64,000 bases of DNA from Bacillota bacterium (GCA_023390115.1 JAEWDM010000022.1:1-64000), one strand, 5' to 3'. Numbered from the stretch's first letter, positions 52,164 through 61,176 are shown. Translations and numbers: made by a program. The notes: a model not told the origin generated them from the letters alone.

Positions 52164-52841
52164 GTGAATAGTGCGTTATATAACAAGGAAATACAATGCC
52201 CGGTATGCTCAAGAAAATTTGAAATAACAAAGGTAAAGTCAAAGGTATGTAAGGTCGCGTCCAGGGATTCGGATTTTTGTGTGCATTATGAAGGGCTGAA
52301 TCCTATTTTTTATGATGTGCTGGTGTGTGAAAATTGCGGCTATGCCTCATTTGCGGACAAGTTTGAGGACATTTCCAAAAAGGATGCTACAAACACGCTG
52401 AAGAATATAGGGACAAAGTGGAACAGCAGGAGCTTTTCAGGAGAGAGAAGCATTGAAATGACTATAGAGGCATTTAAGCTTCTTTTGATAAACCTTCAGG
52501 TTAGAAATGCAAAAACCAGCGAGCTGGCAAAAACGTGCATAAGAATAGCATGGATGTATAGATATGCGGAGGATAATGAAAAGGAAAAGGAATTTTTGAA
52601 GTTTGCCTTGAAGTTCTATGACGAGACATATCAAAAGGAGAGATTTCCTGTAGAAAAGCTTGATGAGGCTACATGCATGTATATGATTGCCGAGCTGCAC
52701 AGGAGAACGGAAAATATTGAAGAGTCGGTAAAGTGGTTCAGCAGGCTTATAAGCTCTCCTGAGGGAAGAAAGAATCCTAAATTGATAGAAGCGGCGAGAG
52801 AGCAGTTTCAGCTTGTCAAGGAGCAGACAGGAAAGGAATAG
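52164..52841 (+). CDS. DUF2225 family protein with zinc-ribbon-like N-terminus
   Basis: The 225-residue protein begins at GTG (AGGGGGAAGC upstream). It has a zinc-ribbon-like start with CPVC (about residues 13-16) and CENCGYASFADKF (about 54-66), and a helical TPR-like second half. DUF2225 proteins are common in spore formers and have no known reaction. It lies 40 nt after the VanW gene and 30 nt before the AIR-synthase-like gene, so the three may form an operon. Confidence 0.85.
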   Translation: MNSALYNKEIQCPVCSRKFEITKVKSKVCKVASRDSDFCVHYEGLNPIFYDVLVCENCGYASFADKFEDISKKDATNTLKNIGTKWNSRSFSGERSIEMTIEAFKLLLINLQVRNAKTSELAKTCIRIAWMYRYAEDNEKEKEFLKFALKFYDETYQKERFPVEKLDEATCMYMIAELHRRTENIEESVKWFSRLISSPEGRKNPKLIEAAREQFQLVKEQTGKE

Positions 52842-52870
52842 CTTGTTTTAAGCTTTAGGGGGGACTTTGT

Positions 52871-53851
52871 GTGGAAATAGGCAAGCTGCCTAACGATATG
52901 CTTCAGAATATTATATTAAATAAAATAAAGCATTTTCGAAACGATATTCTTGTGCGGCCCGGGATAGGTGAGGATTGCTGCGCAATAGATTTTGGCGAGT
53001 ATGCCTGTGTCATGTCCTCCGATCCCATAACGGGAGCGTCGAATGAAATAGGGCGTCTTGCCGTGCATGTTTCGTGCAATGATGTGGCTACCTGTGGGGT
53101 TGAGCCTTTGGGTTTGCTTGTTACCATACTTGCCCCGGTATATGCCTCCGAAAAGGAGTTTGATGAAATAATGGGTCAGATTTGTGAAACTGCAGCATCG
53201 ATAGGGGTTGATATACTTGGAGGACATACAGAGGTTACGGATGCCGTAAACCGCTTTGTTATCACCACGACCTCTGTTGGAAAGGTATCCAGGGACAAAC
53301 TGGTTATATCCTCGGGTGCATGCGAGGGAGACGACATAATTATTACAAAATCTGCCGGAATTGAAGGTACCGCCATAATAGCGCATGACAGGGAGGGCTT
53401 TTTGCTTGAAAGGCTTGATGCCCATGATGTTGAAAGGGCAAAGAGCTTTGCCGGCAGCCTCAGTGTTGTGAAGGAAGGTGTTATAGCCGGAAAATTGGGA
53501 GCATCCGCAATGCATGATGTGACAGAGGGAGGAATACTGGGTGCTGTATGGGAGGTAGCAAAAGCCTCAGGCCTGGGGGCCGAAATTTACCGTGAAAGCA
53601 TACCTGTGGAGGGTACTACCGAAAAAATATGCAATATTTTTGGTATTGACCCTTTAAAATTAATTTCCAGCGGTTGTATGCTTATAGCCTGCAAAAATGG
53701 GCATGAGATGATAAAGGAGCTTGAAGCCTCAGGGATAAAAGCTTCAAGAATTGGAAAAATGACCGGATCGAAGGAGACATTTATAATATCCGGAGGTAAA
53801 AAGGAGCTTGTGAGACAGCCCGGGACCGACGAGCTCTATAAAGCCAGATAA
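52871..53851 (+). CDS. AIR synthase-related protein (HypE/ThiL-like ATP-binding fold)
   Basis: The 326-residue protein has the PurM/HypE fold: GIGEDCCAIDFG near the N-terminus, the DVATCGVEPLGLLVTIL dimer strand, GGHTEVTD and HDVTEGGILGAVWEVAKAS. The HypE C-terminal cysteine tail is absent, so it is not a hydrogenase-maturation HypE, and ThiL is shorter in its signature. The family uses ATP to activate a carboxamide or carbonyl; the substrate is unknown. GTG start, 30 nt after the DUF2225 gene. Confidence 0.82.
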   Translation: MEIGKLPNDMLQNIILNKIKHFRNDILVRPGIGEDCCAIDFGEYACVMSSDPITGASNEIGRLAVHVSCNDVATCGVEPLGLLVTILAPVYASEKEFDEIMGQICETAASIGVDILGGHTEVTDAVNRFVITTTSVGKVSRDKLVISSGACEGDDIIITKSAGIEGTAIIAHDREGFLLERLDAHDVERAKSFAGSLSVVKEGVIAGKLGASAMHDVTEGGILGAVWEVAKASGLGAEIYRESIPVEGTTEKICNIFGIDPLKLISSGCMLIACKNGHEMIKELEASGIKASRIGKMTGSKETFIISGGKKELVRQPGTDELYKAR

Positions 53852-53894
53852 TAATTGATAAGCCGCAGGAATTCGATAAAATTTTTATATGCAA

Positions 53895-53923
53895 TTGACA
53901 TACATTGTAAATACCATTATAAT
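53895..53923 (+). promoter_or_regulatory. Perfect-consensus sigma-A promoter upstream of glyA
   Basis: TTGACA, 17 nt, TATAAT: both hexamers match consensus exactly. The transcript would start near 53930 and have a leader of about 215 nt before glyA. The leader shows no T-box, ZTP or THF riboswitch motif that I can recognise. A 60-codon frame in it (53982-54164) has no support as a gene. Confidence 0.85.
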
Positions 53924-54147
53924 TTGATTGAAAAAGCCAGTGCCCTGTAACAGAATTCGTATTTAACAGCGGGGTGACTTTGTGCTTTGCAGGCTTGGAA
54001 ATACTCCTTCAAGACTATTTACGGCAGAATGTATCAAGCTGTTTTCAGTATTAGCGGTTGATTGTTACAAGGGAGTCAAATCTTTTAGAAAGGTTTGGCT
54101 TTATTATTGTTTAGCAGTATCAGAATATACTTTAGGAGGATTACTAT

Positions 54148-55383
54148 ATGTACAGTCTGAATGAATTAAGCAAAGTCGATATGGAGATTGCGAAGGCTAT
54201 TGAGGATGAGGTTTCACGTCAGAGAAATAAAATTGAGCTCATTGCTTCCGAGAATTTTGTGAGTCCCGCCGTTATGGAGGCGCTGGGCACACCATTAACA
54301 AACAAGTATGCCGAGGGCTACCCCGGTAAGAGATACTATGGGGGCTGCGAGCATGTTGATGTAATCGAAAAGCTCGCAATAGACAGGGCAAAAGAGATTT
54401 TCGGAGCGGATCACGCCAACGTCCAGCCTCATTCCGGCGCTCAGGCAAACATGGCGGTATTCTTTGCCGTGCTGAACCCCGGAGACACTGTTCTGGGAAT
54501 GAATCTCGCCCATGGAGGGCACTTAAGCCATGGTATGCCTAAAAATATTTCAGGAAAATATTATAATGTCATACCCTACGGTGTTAGAAAAAAGGATTCC
54601 AGAATTGATTATGATGAGGTAAGAAAGCTTGCAAAGGAGCATAAGCCGAAGCTTATAGTTGCGGGTGCAAGCGCATATCCGAGAATCATTGATTTTAAAG
54701 CGTTTGGTGAGATTGCCGAAGAAACGGGAGCATACCTGATGGTTGATATGGCGCATATTGCCGGACTTGTAGCCGCTGGCCTCCATCCCAATCCCGTTCC
54801 GTATGCTCACTTTGTTACCACTACAACACATAAAACTCTCCGCGGGCCGCGCGGCGGTATGGTGCTTTGCAGGGAGGAATTTGCCAAGATAATTGACAGC
54901 GCTGTATTTCCGGGGCTTCAGGGAGGGCCTCTCATGCATGTTATAGCGGCGAAAGCGGTAAACTTCAAAGAGGTTTTATCCAAGGACTTCGGCCAGTACC
55001 AGACGCAGATTGTAAAAAATGCAAATGCTCTGGCCAATGCTCTCATGGAAAAAGGCTTTGAGCTTGTATCGAACGGAACCGATAACCATCTTATGCTTGT
55101 AGACCTCACAAATATGGGGGTGACAGGAAAGCAGGCGCAGCATATGCTTGATGAGGTATTTATAACGGTAAATAAAAACGGCATACCCTATGATACCCAG
55201 AGTCCGTTCGTAACAAGCGGGATAAGAATAGGCACTCCTGCTGTTACGGCAAGGGGAATGAACGAGGAGGATATGATTTCCGTTGCAGAAATTATTCATA
55301 TGGCAATAACTGATTTTGAAAACTCAAAGGAAAAGGTTATTGAGTCTGTAAAAGCACTCTGTAGCAGAAATCCGTTGTATTAA
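54148..55383 (+). CDS. glyA: Serine hydroxymethyltransferase
   Basis: This 411-residue PLP enzyme interconverts serine and glycine and supplies one-carbon units as 5,10-methylene-THF. Family landmarks are intact: IELIASENFVSPAVMEALG, NKYAEGYPGKRYYGGCEHVD, TTTHKTLRGPRGG (PLP lysine) and FVTSGIRIGTPAVTARG. Length is standard. It has an AGGAGG ribosome site and is followed by a terminator, so it is a single-gene unit behind a perfect sigma-A promoter. Confidence 0.97.
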   Translation: MYSLNELSKVDMEIAKAIEDEVSRQRNKIELIASENFVSPAVMEALGTPLTNKYAEGYPGKRYYGGCEHVDVIEKLAIDRAKEIFGADHANVQPHSGAQANMAVFFAVLNPGDTVLGMNLAHGGHLSHGMPKNISGKYYNVIPYGVRKKDSRIDYDEVRKLAKEHKPKLIVAGASAYPRIIDFKAFGEIAEETGAYLMVDMAHIAGLVAAGLHPNPVPYAHFVTTTTHKTLRGPRGGMVLCREEFAKIIDSAVFPGLQGGPLMHVIAAKAVNFKEVLSKDFGQYQTQIVKNANALANALMEKGFELVSNGTDNHLMLVDLTNMGVTGKQAQHMLDEVFITVNKNGIPYDTQSPFVTSGIRIGTPAVTARGMNEEDMISVAEIIHMAITDFENSKEKVIESVKALCSRNPLY

Positions 55384-55400
55384 TACAGGCTTTGTTTTAT

Positions 55401-55427
55401 AGGGCACCCATATGGGCTGCCCTTTTG
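55401..55427 (+). terminator. Rho-independent terminator of glyA
   Basis: GGGCA (55402-55406) pairs with TGCCC (55418-55422), with CCC/GGG inner pairing in CCCATATGGG, followed by TTTTGTTG. It lies 18 nt past the glyA stop. Confidence 0.75.
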
Positions 55428-55531
55428 TTGTATAATACTCTTATTATTTTGACATATGCATGATATAATTTAACGTGGCAATATCTTTTTAAAGGCTTAT
55501 TGCTTCATACCGAAATTTAGGGAGGTATCTG

Positions 55532-56698
55532 ATGAAAAGAAGACACACGTGTTTTTTTGCTGCAGCGCTATTGATAACTTTCTTCATAGCTGTACAGCCG
55601 GTAAATTCGTTAGCTTCAGGCATAATCATATTCGTAAACGATGAGCTTATCGGTGAAGCCCGACAAATTAACGGAGAGCTGTATATCCCCGCTAAACAGC
55701 TTGCAGATAAGCTTGACGCGAATGTGACGCTGTCTGCCGATAAAAAAGCATTGTATATTGAAAACGGTGAAAATAAAACCGCAACAGCTCAGGTGATAAG
55801 CAAAGTAAGTCCTTCTGTAGTCGGCATAATAGGAAACGTCAAGCCCGGCAGCAGCTCATGGGAGGATGGAAGCGGAGATGGTATGGCTTTTGGGACAGGT
55901 GTTATTTTCAGGTCCAACGGATATATTATAACAAATGCCCACGTTGTACAGGATATGGAAAGCATAATTGTGGTGCTGTCTAACGGGAAGGCGTATCAGG
56001 CCCGTCTTAAGGCGCTGGATGACAAGACTGATCTTGCTGTTATAAAAATTGATAAGGGTGCTCTTACTCCGGCAGTGCTGGGAGATGTATCGGATATACA
56101 GGTTGGAGAAGAGGTTATTGCAATTGGGACCCCTCTATCCCTTTCCTTAAGAAATTCTGCTACAAAGGGTATAATAAGCGGATTGAACAGGTCAATACAG
56201 AGCGATTATAAATTCATTCAGTCGGATGCGGCAATAAACGGCGGCAACAGCGGCGGGCCCATAGTGAACATGCAGGGAAAGGTTATAGGAATAAACAGCG
56301 TAAAGTATACCGGCGTTGGTGTTGAGGGACTTACCTTCTCAATACCCGTTGACACAGTTAAATATGCCATAGATCATTTTATGAAATACGGAGAGATAAG
56401 AAGGCCGTATTTAGGGGCGTCATTTATGGAGGGCATAGCCGCCAGGTACGGGCTTCCATCTAAGGAGGGGCTGACTGTAACCGATGTTGAAAAGGGATCC
56501 CCTGCTGAAAAGAGCGGGCTGATGGCGGATGATATAGTTCTTGGCATAGATGGAGAGGATATTACTGCAATTGTGGATTTTAATGAAAAAATGAAAAGCT
56601 ACCTTCCGGGCAGCACCTGTGTTTTTGAAATAAACAGGGATGATGTACAATCGGAAATAAAGGTGACCTTCGGAGATGAGAAGGCCCGCGCTAAATAA
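55532..56698 (+). CDS. HtrA-like secreted serine protease with CuAO-N domain and PDZ
   Basis: The 388-residue protein has an N-terminal signal peptide (FFAAALLITFFIAVQPV), a short copper-amine-oxidase-N-like domain (VNDELIGEARQINGELYIPA), a trypsin-like domain with an intact triad (NAHVV for His, KTDLAV for Asp, NGGNSGGPI for Ser), and a C-terminal PDZ (LPSKEGLTVTDVEKGSPAEKSGL). It would degrade or check misfolded proteins outside the membrane. The CuAO-N domain is shared with the next gene, 20 nt downstream, and probably binds cell wall or substrate. Confidence 0.9.
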   Translation: MKRRHTCFFAAALLITFFIAVQPVNSLASGIIIFVNDELIGEARQINGELYIPAKQLADKLDANVTLSADKKALYIENGENKTATAQVISKVSPSVVGIIGNVKPGSSSWEDGSGDGMAFGTGVIFRSNGYIITNAHVVQDMESIIVVLSNGKAYQARLKALDDKTDLAVIKIDKGALTPAVLGDVSDIQVGEEVIAIGTPLSLSLRNSATKGIISGLNRSIQSDYKFIQSDAAINGGNSGGPIVNMQGKVIGINSVKYTGVGVEGLTFSIPVDTVKYAIDHFMKYGEIRRPYLGASFMEGIAARYGLPSKEGLTVTDVEKGSPAEKSGLMADDIVLGIDGEDITAIVDFNEKMKSYLPGSTCVFEINRDDVQSEIKVTFGDEKARAK

Positions 56699-56718
56699 TT
56701 TTTTAAGAGAGGAACACT

Positions 56719-58680
56719 ATGTTTATGAAAAAAATAATTTTATTTGCAGTATGTCTTTTGACGCTGTGTCTTTGCATTATACCTGCGGCGGCGGAAAGCA
56801 GCGATATCCTGGAGATAAAGCTTCAGCTAGGAAGCAATAAGCTGTTGATAGACGGACATACATACCCCTGTCAGGCACCTTATATAAAAAACGGGGTGGT
56901 TTTTGTGCCTTTGCGATCTGTTATGGAGGCTTACGGTGCAGAGATTAATTTCCTGGGAAAAGGGAAAATAAATATTGTCTACAGGGATGTAACGCTGGAT
57001 ATGTTTGTGGGCAGCACCGGTTACAGTGTGAACGGAGCCGGAAAAAAGCTTTCTGAAGCTTCCGAGTATGCAAACACTATAGCCATGGTTCCGTCAGAGC
57101 TTGTGACTGAGAATTTCGGAGGACGGCTGGAGGTGGGAAAGGATCAGAAAAGCTTTACGTTTATTCTGGAGGATGACGGGGCAATAAGCGATTTTTCCAC
57201 TGTTATAGGGAGCATTTCAAAGCCCAGGCTCGGGAACAGCTATTTCGGATGGAGCATAAGCATACCCAAGGGCTCTCAAATAGTCAGCACAAGCTTTTCC
57301 TCAAGAGACATCTCTGTGGCAAACCAGCAGCGCAACATTACAATTGATGTTTCGGTAGGCATTGACAGGGGAAAAAAGCTTGAGGATATTGTAAATGATA
57401 TAAAGCTGCAAAAGCAGAGCTATGGTATGGGAGGCGAAAAAAAGGTTATTGACTGGTCGGTAAACGATACCGCCGCACCCTCTTATGCGGAGATACTTGC
57501 AAGCAGCTACTATAAGGGCTCAGTCCTTCAGAGAATATATATATCGGGGGGATATGTTTACAGTCTTGAAATTTCCTCATATGAGGAGCTTAATCCGGGA
57601 AAGCTCAAGGAAAATGTGTTCTGCAAGGCTGTAGCGGATTCCTTCCGGCTTGGCTTTAAGAGCTCCGAAAAGGATGTCTACGACACCTCAAGAGTATCCG
57701 GCGGGACAGCGAGACTTGAAGACTCTGTTTACGGATTTTCAATTGATGTATTCCCCGAATGGGACTACATTAACGACATGTATTTATACGACCCTTATGC
57801 ATTAAGGGTGGGCTCGGATATGAAGGAATATATGTCCATATCTCCTCTGTCTGTGGGTAAGGTTGAAGATATGGATAAATATGTAGAGGAAATAAAGCAG
57901 GTCTACTCTTCTAATTTTAATTCCAAATATTACAGGTTTATAAATTCTGAAGAACTGGATCTTGGGGGCCTGAAAGTAAGCAAGCTTTGCTATGAGATTG
58001 ATTTTAACGGAAGCAGGTATGTTTTTGAGGAAAACCTGTTTATGCAGGGGAATGTGCTGTTCGATCTTGAAATAAAATGCCCCGAAAGCAAGTATCAGGC
58101 TAACAAGGACAAATATAACAGCATGATTTCATCCCTTAGGTACAGTGCAAAGAACAGTGAAGAGGATATAGGCAGGATTATTAATTCTAATGAGGGCTCC
58201 GATTCCATAAACAGGGTGGGAAAGAATGATGACATTACGAGTTACGAGGACAAGAGCGGGAATTGGAAGCTTAAACTTCCCGGATACTGGACAGCCTCGG
58301 AAAGCTATGACGAGATGTCGGTGACATTTGTAAACAGCAGGAGTAATATGTATATGTCAATTGAGTCTATAAAAAATACCGCCATTACAAGAAACCTGGA
58401 GGATGAAAATAAATTTGGCTCAATTTCATATTTTACGGCGGACAAAGATACGGCCAGGCTTGTGAGTGAGAAGACTATAAGCCAAAAGGGCGCTTCTATT
58501 CGAAATTATACTTATCGGTATCAAAATGATACCGATGAGGTGTATGCGGATGTTGAATTTTATGTTATGGACGGAAAGGATTATTCCTACTGCCTGTACT
58601 ATATGATTCCCGACCTCTTTACCTCTGAAAATAATCTGAAGGAAATACAGGATATATGGAGCTCCTTCAGCTTCAAGTAA
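56719..58680 (+). CDS. Secreted CuAO-N domain protein, unknown function
   Basis: The 653-residue protein has a signal peptide (IILFAVCLLTLCLCIIPAAAES) and a copper-amine-oxidase-N-type domain (KLLIDGHTYPCQAPYIKNGV, VFVPLRSVMEAYGAEI; about residues 38-120). These domains do not bind copper or act as oxidases; they are thought to be attachment modules. The remaining 500 residues consist of repeated alpha/beta units (YGFSIDVFPEWDYIND and WKLKLPGYWTASESYDEMSV are similar), which suggests tandem PsbP-like domains. The next gene to HtrA, it may be a cell-wall lipid or envelope protein. Confidence 0.8.
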   Translation: MFMKKIILFAVCLLTLCLCIIPAAAESSDILEIKLQLGSNKLLIDGHTYPCQAPYIKNGVVFVPLRSVMEAYGAEINFLGKGKINIVYRDVTLDMFVGSTGYSVNGAGKKLSEASEYANTIAMVPSELVTENFGGRLEVGKDQKSFTFILEDDGAISDFSTVIGSISKPRLGNSYFGWSISIPKGSQIVSTSFSSRDISVANQQRNITIDVSVGIDRGKKLEDIVNDIKLQKQSYGMGGEKKVIDWSVNDTAAPSYAEILASSYYKGSVLQRIYISGGYVYSLEISSYEELNPGKLKENVFCKAVADSFRLGFKSSEKDVYDTSRVSGGTARLEDSVYGFSIDVFPEWDYINDMYLYDPYALRVGSDMKEYMSISPLSVGKVEDMDKYVEEIKQVYSSNFNSKYYRFINSEELDLGGLKVSKLCYEIDFNGSRYVFEENLFMQGNVLFDLEIKCPESKYQANKDKYNSMISSLRYSAKNSEEDIGRIINSNEGSDSINRVGKNDDITSYEDKSGNWKLKLPGYWTASESYDEMSVTFVNSRSNMYMSIESIKNTAITRNLEDENKFGSISYFTADKDTARLVSEKTISQKGASIRNYTYRYQNDTDEVYADVEFYVMDGKDYSYCLYYMIPDLFTSENNLKEIQDIWSSFSFK

Positions 58681-58720
58681 AAACCGGCTATATTAATTAA
58701 TGTGTTTTAAGGTGAAAACT

Positions 58721-60028
58721 ATGATTGACAGAAAAGAACCCTTGGCCTATAGGATGAGCCCGCGTACAATAGAGGATTATGTGGGACAGCAGCATATTAT
58801 AGGACCGGGAAAGATGCTCTACAGGATGATTAAGGCCGATCGCATATCGTCAATATTGCTTTATGGTCCTCCGGGAACGGGCAAGACGTCTCTTGCAAGG
58901 ATTATTGCCTCTACCACCCGGGCGAATTTTGAAAAGCTCAATGCGGTAACAGCAGGAGTTGCCGATATTAAGAGAGTTGTTTCGGATGCCCAAAATCCGT
59001 TGCTAAACCCCAAGGGAAGGACTGTGTTGTTTATAGATGAAATACACAGATTTAACAAATCGCAGCAGGACGCGCTCCTCCCGTATGTGGAAAACGGGAC
59101 AATAGTGCTTATAGGAGCTACTACAGAAAACCCTTTCTTTGAGGTTAACAAGGCACTGATATCAAGATCCTCTGTTTTTATGCTTAAGCCGCTGACTGAG
59201 GAGGATATAAAAAGCGTACTGAAGAATGCCGTTTCTGATGCAGAGAGGGGCTATGGCAGCTATGACATAAATTTTGACGAAAATGCTTTTTCATACCTTG
59301 CCGCAGTGTGCGGCGGGGATGCCAGAATAGCACTCAATGCCCTTGAGCTTGCCGTTATGACGGCTCGTCCCGACAGTACCGGCACAATTTGCATTAACTT
59401 GGAGACAATTGAGGAGTGTGTGCAAAAAAGGGCGGTGACATTTGATAAGTCCGGTGAGAGCCACTATGATAATATAAGCGCTTTTATTAAGTCCATGCGG
59501 GGAAGTGATCCTGATGCGGCGGTTTTCTACCTGGCAAGGGCCATTTATGCGGGAGAGGACCCTGAATTTTTGGCCAGACGGATTATAATTTGTGCCTCCG
59601 AGGATGTGGGAATGGCCAACCCCAATGCGCTTATGCTGGCTGTTTCCGCCGCTGAAGCCGTACGTATGATAGGAATGCCCGAGGCAAGAATAATATTGTC
59701 TCACGCGGCGGTGATGGTTGCGTCAAGCCCTAAATCCAACTCCTGCTATGTGGCTGTAAACAATGCTCTTGAGGATATAAAGTCAAAGCGCACGGGAGAG
59801 GTTCCTATGCATTTAAGGAATGCGCCGGCAAAAGGGATGAAGGAGCTTGGATATGGAGAGGGATATAAATATGCACATGACTATCCCGGAAATATAGTAA
59901 ATCAGGAGTACCTGCCGGAGGAAATGAGGGGTACCGTTTACTACAAGCCGTCCTCAAACGGCTATGAAGCGAGAATAAAGGAATGGCTGGATAAAAGAAG
60001 GAGTTTTGGAAAGGGAGAAAATGTATGA
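58721..60028 (+). CDS. rarA: Replication-associated recombination protein A (MgsA/RarA AAA ATPase)
   Basis: The 435-residue AAA+ ATPase has PRTIEDYVGQQHIIG, Walker A YGPPGTGKTSLAR (about residues 45-57), Walker B FIDEIHRFNKSQQDALLPYVE, sensor 1 IGATTENPFFEV and the C-terminal tetramerisation region (RIIICASEDVGMANP, SHAAVMVASSPKSN). It works at stalled forks and single-strand DNA ends. The ATG at 58721 with AAGGTG upstream is chosen over an earlier in-frame ATG at 58700. Its stop overlaps the next small gene (ATGA). Confidence 0.93.
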   Translation: MIDRKEPLAYRMSPRTIEDYVGQQHIIGPGKMLYRMIKADRISSILLYGPPGTGKTSLARIIASTTRANFEKLNAVTAGVADIKRVVSDAQNPLLNPKGRTVLFIDEIHRFNKSQQDALLPYVENGTIVLIGATTENPFFEVNKALISRSSVFMLKPLTEEDIKSVLKNAVSDAERGYGSYDINFDENAFSYLAAVCGGDARIALNALELAVMTARPDSTGTICINLETIEECVQKRAVTFDKSGESHYDNISAFIKSMRGSDPDAAVFYLARAIYAGEDPEFLARRIIICASEDVGMANPNALMLAVSAAEAVRMIGMPEARIILSHAAVMVASSPKSNSCYVAVNNALEDIKSKRTGEVPMHLRNAPAKGMKELGYGEGYKYAHDYPGNIVNQEYLPEEMRGTVYYKPSSNGYEARIKEWLDKRRSFGKGENV

Positions 60029-60189
60029 TAAGAAGAATTGCCGCGTTTGTGCTGTTAGCAGGCTTTGCGCTGCTCATTGTCAATATTTTGTTTATAGGAT
60101 ATCGCAGAACCGTAAGTCTCACTGTCTATGCTATAATCGCGGTGGCATTTATCCTTTCTATAAACATATTTCCCAAAAATAAAGCGTGA
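60025..60189 (+). CDS. Small two-helix membrane protein (54 residues)
   Basis: The frame starts at an ATG that overlaps the rarA stop by 4 nt, with AAGGGAGAAA just upstream, so coupled translation is likely. It encodes a basic N-terminus and two hydrophobic stretches (FVLLAGFALLIVNILFIGY and VYAIIAVAFILSINIFP) with a KNKA tail. No family is recognised. It is a typical small inner-membrane peptide and would be missed by length cut-offs. Confidence 0.7.
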   Translation: MIRRIAAFVLLAGFALLIVNILFIGYRRTVSLTVYAIIAVAFILSINIFPKNKA

Positions 60190-60254
60190 TTTTTGAATAC
60201 GACGGTTATGTTCGGCTAATAACTAAATATATCTATTAGCTGGAGGTGGTATTT

Positions 60255-60533
60255 ATAATTGTTGCTGTTCAAAAGCATTTAAAGGACGTTATAGAGGGAC
60301 TTAGGCTAAAAGGGCATCAGGTGGTTGATCCTGAGAGCTATAATTATCCCATAGACGCAGTGGTATATCAGGGAAGCTCATTTCAGATGTCATACATCTC
60401 AACAAACAACATGCCTCAGCAGAGCATGGGACACAGGTCTGGCTATGGAGTGTTCATGCTGAACTGTCAGGGCAAGAGCATTGATATGATAGACAAAATG
60501 CTGAGAATGAGGTGCTATGAAAGACTAATTTAA
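60255..60533 (+). CDS. UPF0180/YkuS-like small protein with a probable non-AUG start
   Basis: The small protein (about 92 residues) has the YkuS/UPF0180 pattern (VAVQKHLKDVIEGLRLKGHQVVDPE). Family members usually begin at the residue now encoded by ATA (60255) or ATT (60258). The only canonical start in frame, a GTG at 60246, lies inside the strong GGAGGTGG ribosome site and has no site of its own. ATA is 8 nt and ATT is 11 nt from GGAGG. The gene was placed at ATA; the exact first codon is uncertain. Function of the family is unknown. Confidence 0.75.
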   Translation: MIVAVQKHLKDVIEGLRLKGHQVVDPESYNYPIDAVVYQGSSFQMSYISTNNMPQQSMGHRSGYGVFMLNCQGKSIDMIDKMLRMRCYERLI

Positions 60534-60567
60534 AGGGACACTCCCATGAACGGGAACAGTGTCCCTT
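60533..60567. terminator. Hairpin after the UPF0180 gene
   Basis: AAGGGACACT (60533-60542) pairs with AGTGTCCCTT (60558-60567), with an inner CCC/GGG. It overlaps the gene's stop codon. There is no T-run; weak terminator or repeat element. Confidence 0.5.
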
Positions 60568-60621
60568 AAAAGATAAAATTGAGTATTGACAAGTAATTAG
60601 CATAGTGCTAACCTTATAACA

Positions 60622-60650
60622 TGAATCCCAAGTATTATACTTGGGATTCA
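60622..60650. promoter_or_regulatory. Perfect 29-nt palindrome upstream of the Rrf2-nifS-nifU-mnmA operon
   Basis: Arms of 14 bp (TGAATCCCAAGTAT and ATACTTGGGATTCA) are fully complementary around one central T. It lies 70 nt before the Rrf2 gene and downstream of a TTGACA (60588-60593). As Rrf2 regulators often control their own operon, this is a good operator candidate; it could also form an RNA hairpin. Confidence 0.6.
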
Positions 60651-60720
60651 AAAGAGGGCCTCAATACTTAAGATTATTTTATAAGTTATAGCTTTGCTTT
60701 GGATACTAGGAGGGGTAAAA

Positions 60721-61176
60721 ATGAAGCTTTCCACAAAAGGAAGATATGGACTTAAGGCTATGCTGGATTTGGCGCTGCATGATTCGGAGGGCCAGGTAGC
60801 CTTGAAAAGCATTGCTGAGAGGCAGGGGCTTTCGGAAAATTATCTGGAACAGCTTTTTGCAATTTTAAGAAAGGCCGAGCTTGTAAAAAGCATACGGGGG
60901 GCACAGGGAGGGTATATCCTTTCGCAGACTCCAGATAATATAACCGTAGGTTCCATTTTAAGGGCACTGGAGGGTTCTCTTGCTCCTACGGAGTGTGTTA
61001 CTGATTCCTCCGAACCGCTCTATTGCAGCAAGTCCGAAAAATGTGTTACAAAGCTTGTATGGGAAAAAATAAGAGACAAGGTCAATGAGGTAGTGGATTC
61101 CATGACTCTGGCCGACCTGCTTGAGGATTATAGAAAAGCAAACAGCGGTGATGAATTTTTCACCTATTATATTTAA
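60721..61176 (+). CDS. Rrf2 family regulator (IscR/CymR-type)
   Basis: The 151-residue protein has the Rrf2 winged helix (MKLSTKGRYGLKAMLDLALH, about residues 1-20, then SENYLEQLFAILRKAELVKS) and three cysteines in TECVTDSSEPLYCSKSEKC (about 93-110). That spacing is like IscR, which binds an Fe-S cluster, rather than CymR, which lacks it. The start is the ATG at 60721 behind AGGAGGGG; an earlier frame start adds nine residues. It heads the nifS-nifU-mnmA operon and would sense cluster status and repress it. Confidence 0.9.
   Translation: MKLSTKGRYGLKAMLDLALHDSEGQVALKSIAERQGLSENYLEQLFAILRKAELVKSIRGAQGGYILSQTPDNITVGSILRALEGSLAPTECVTDSSEPLYCSKSEKCVTKLVWEKIRDKVNEVVDSMTLADLLEDYRKANSGDEFFTYYI

Noticed and set aside
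53930..54147. Riboswitch (ZTP, THF or T-box) in the glyA leader
   Set aside because: I looked for their conserved core sequences and did not find them; a covariance search would be needed to say more.
53982..54164. 60-codon frame upstream of and overlapping glyA
   Set aside because: No ribosome site, it runs into the glyA start in another frame, and its composition looks random. It lies in the transcribed leader.
60588..60616. A strong sigma-A promoter just before the Rrf2 palindrome
   Set aside because: TTGACA is present, but the best TATAAC is about 22 nt away and the hexamer at 17 nt is TAACCT. I mention it only as context for the palindrome.
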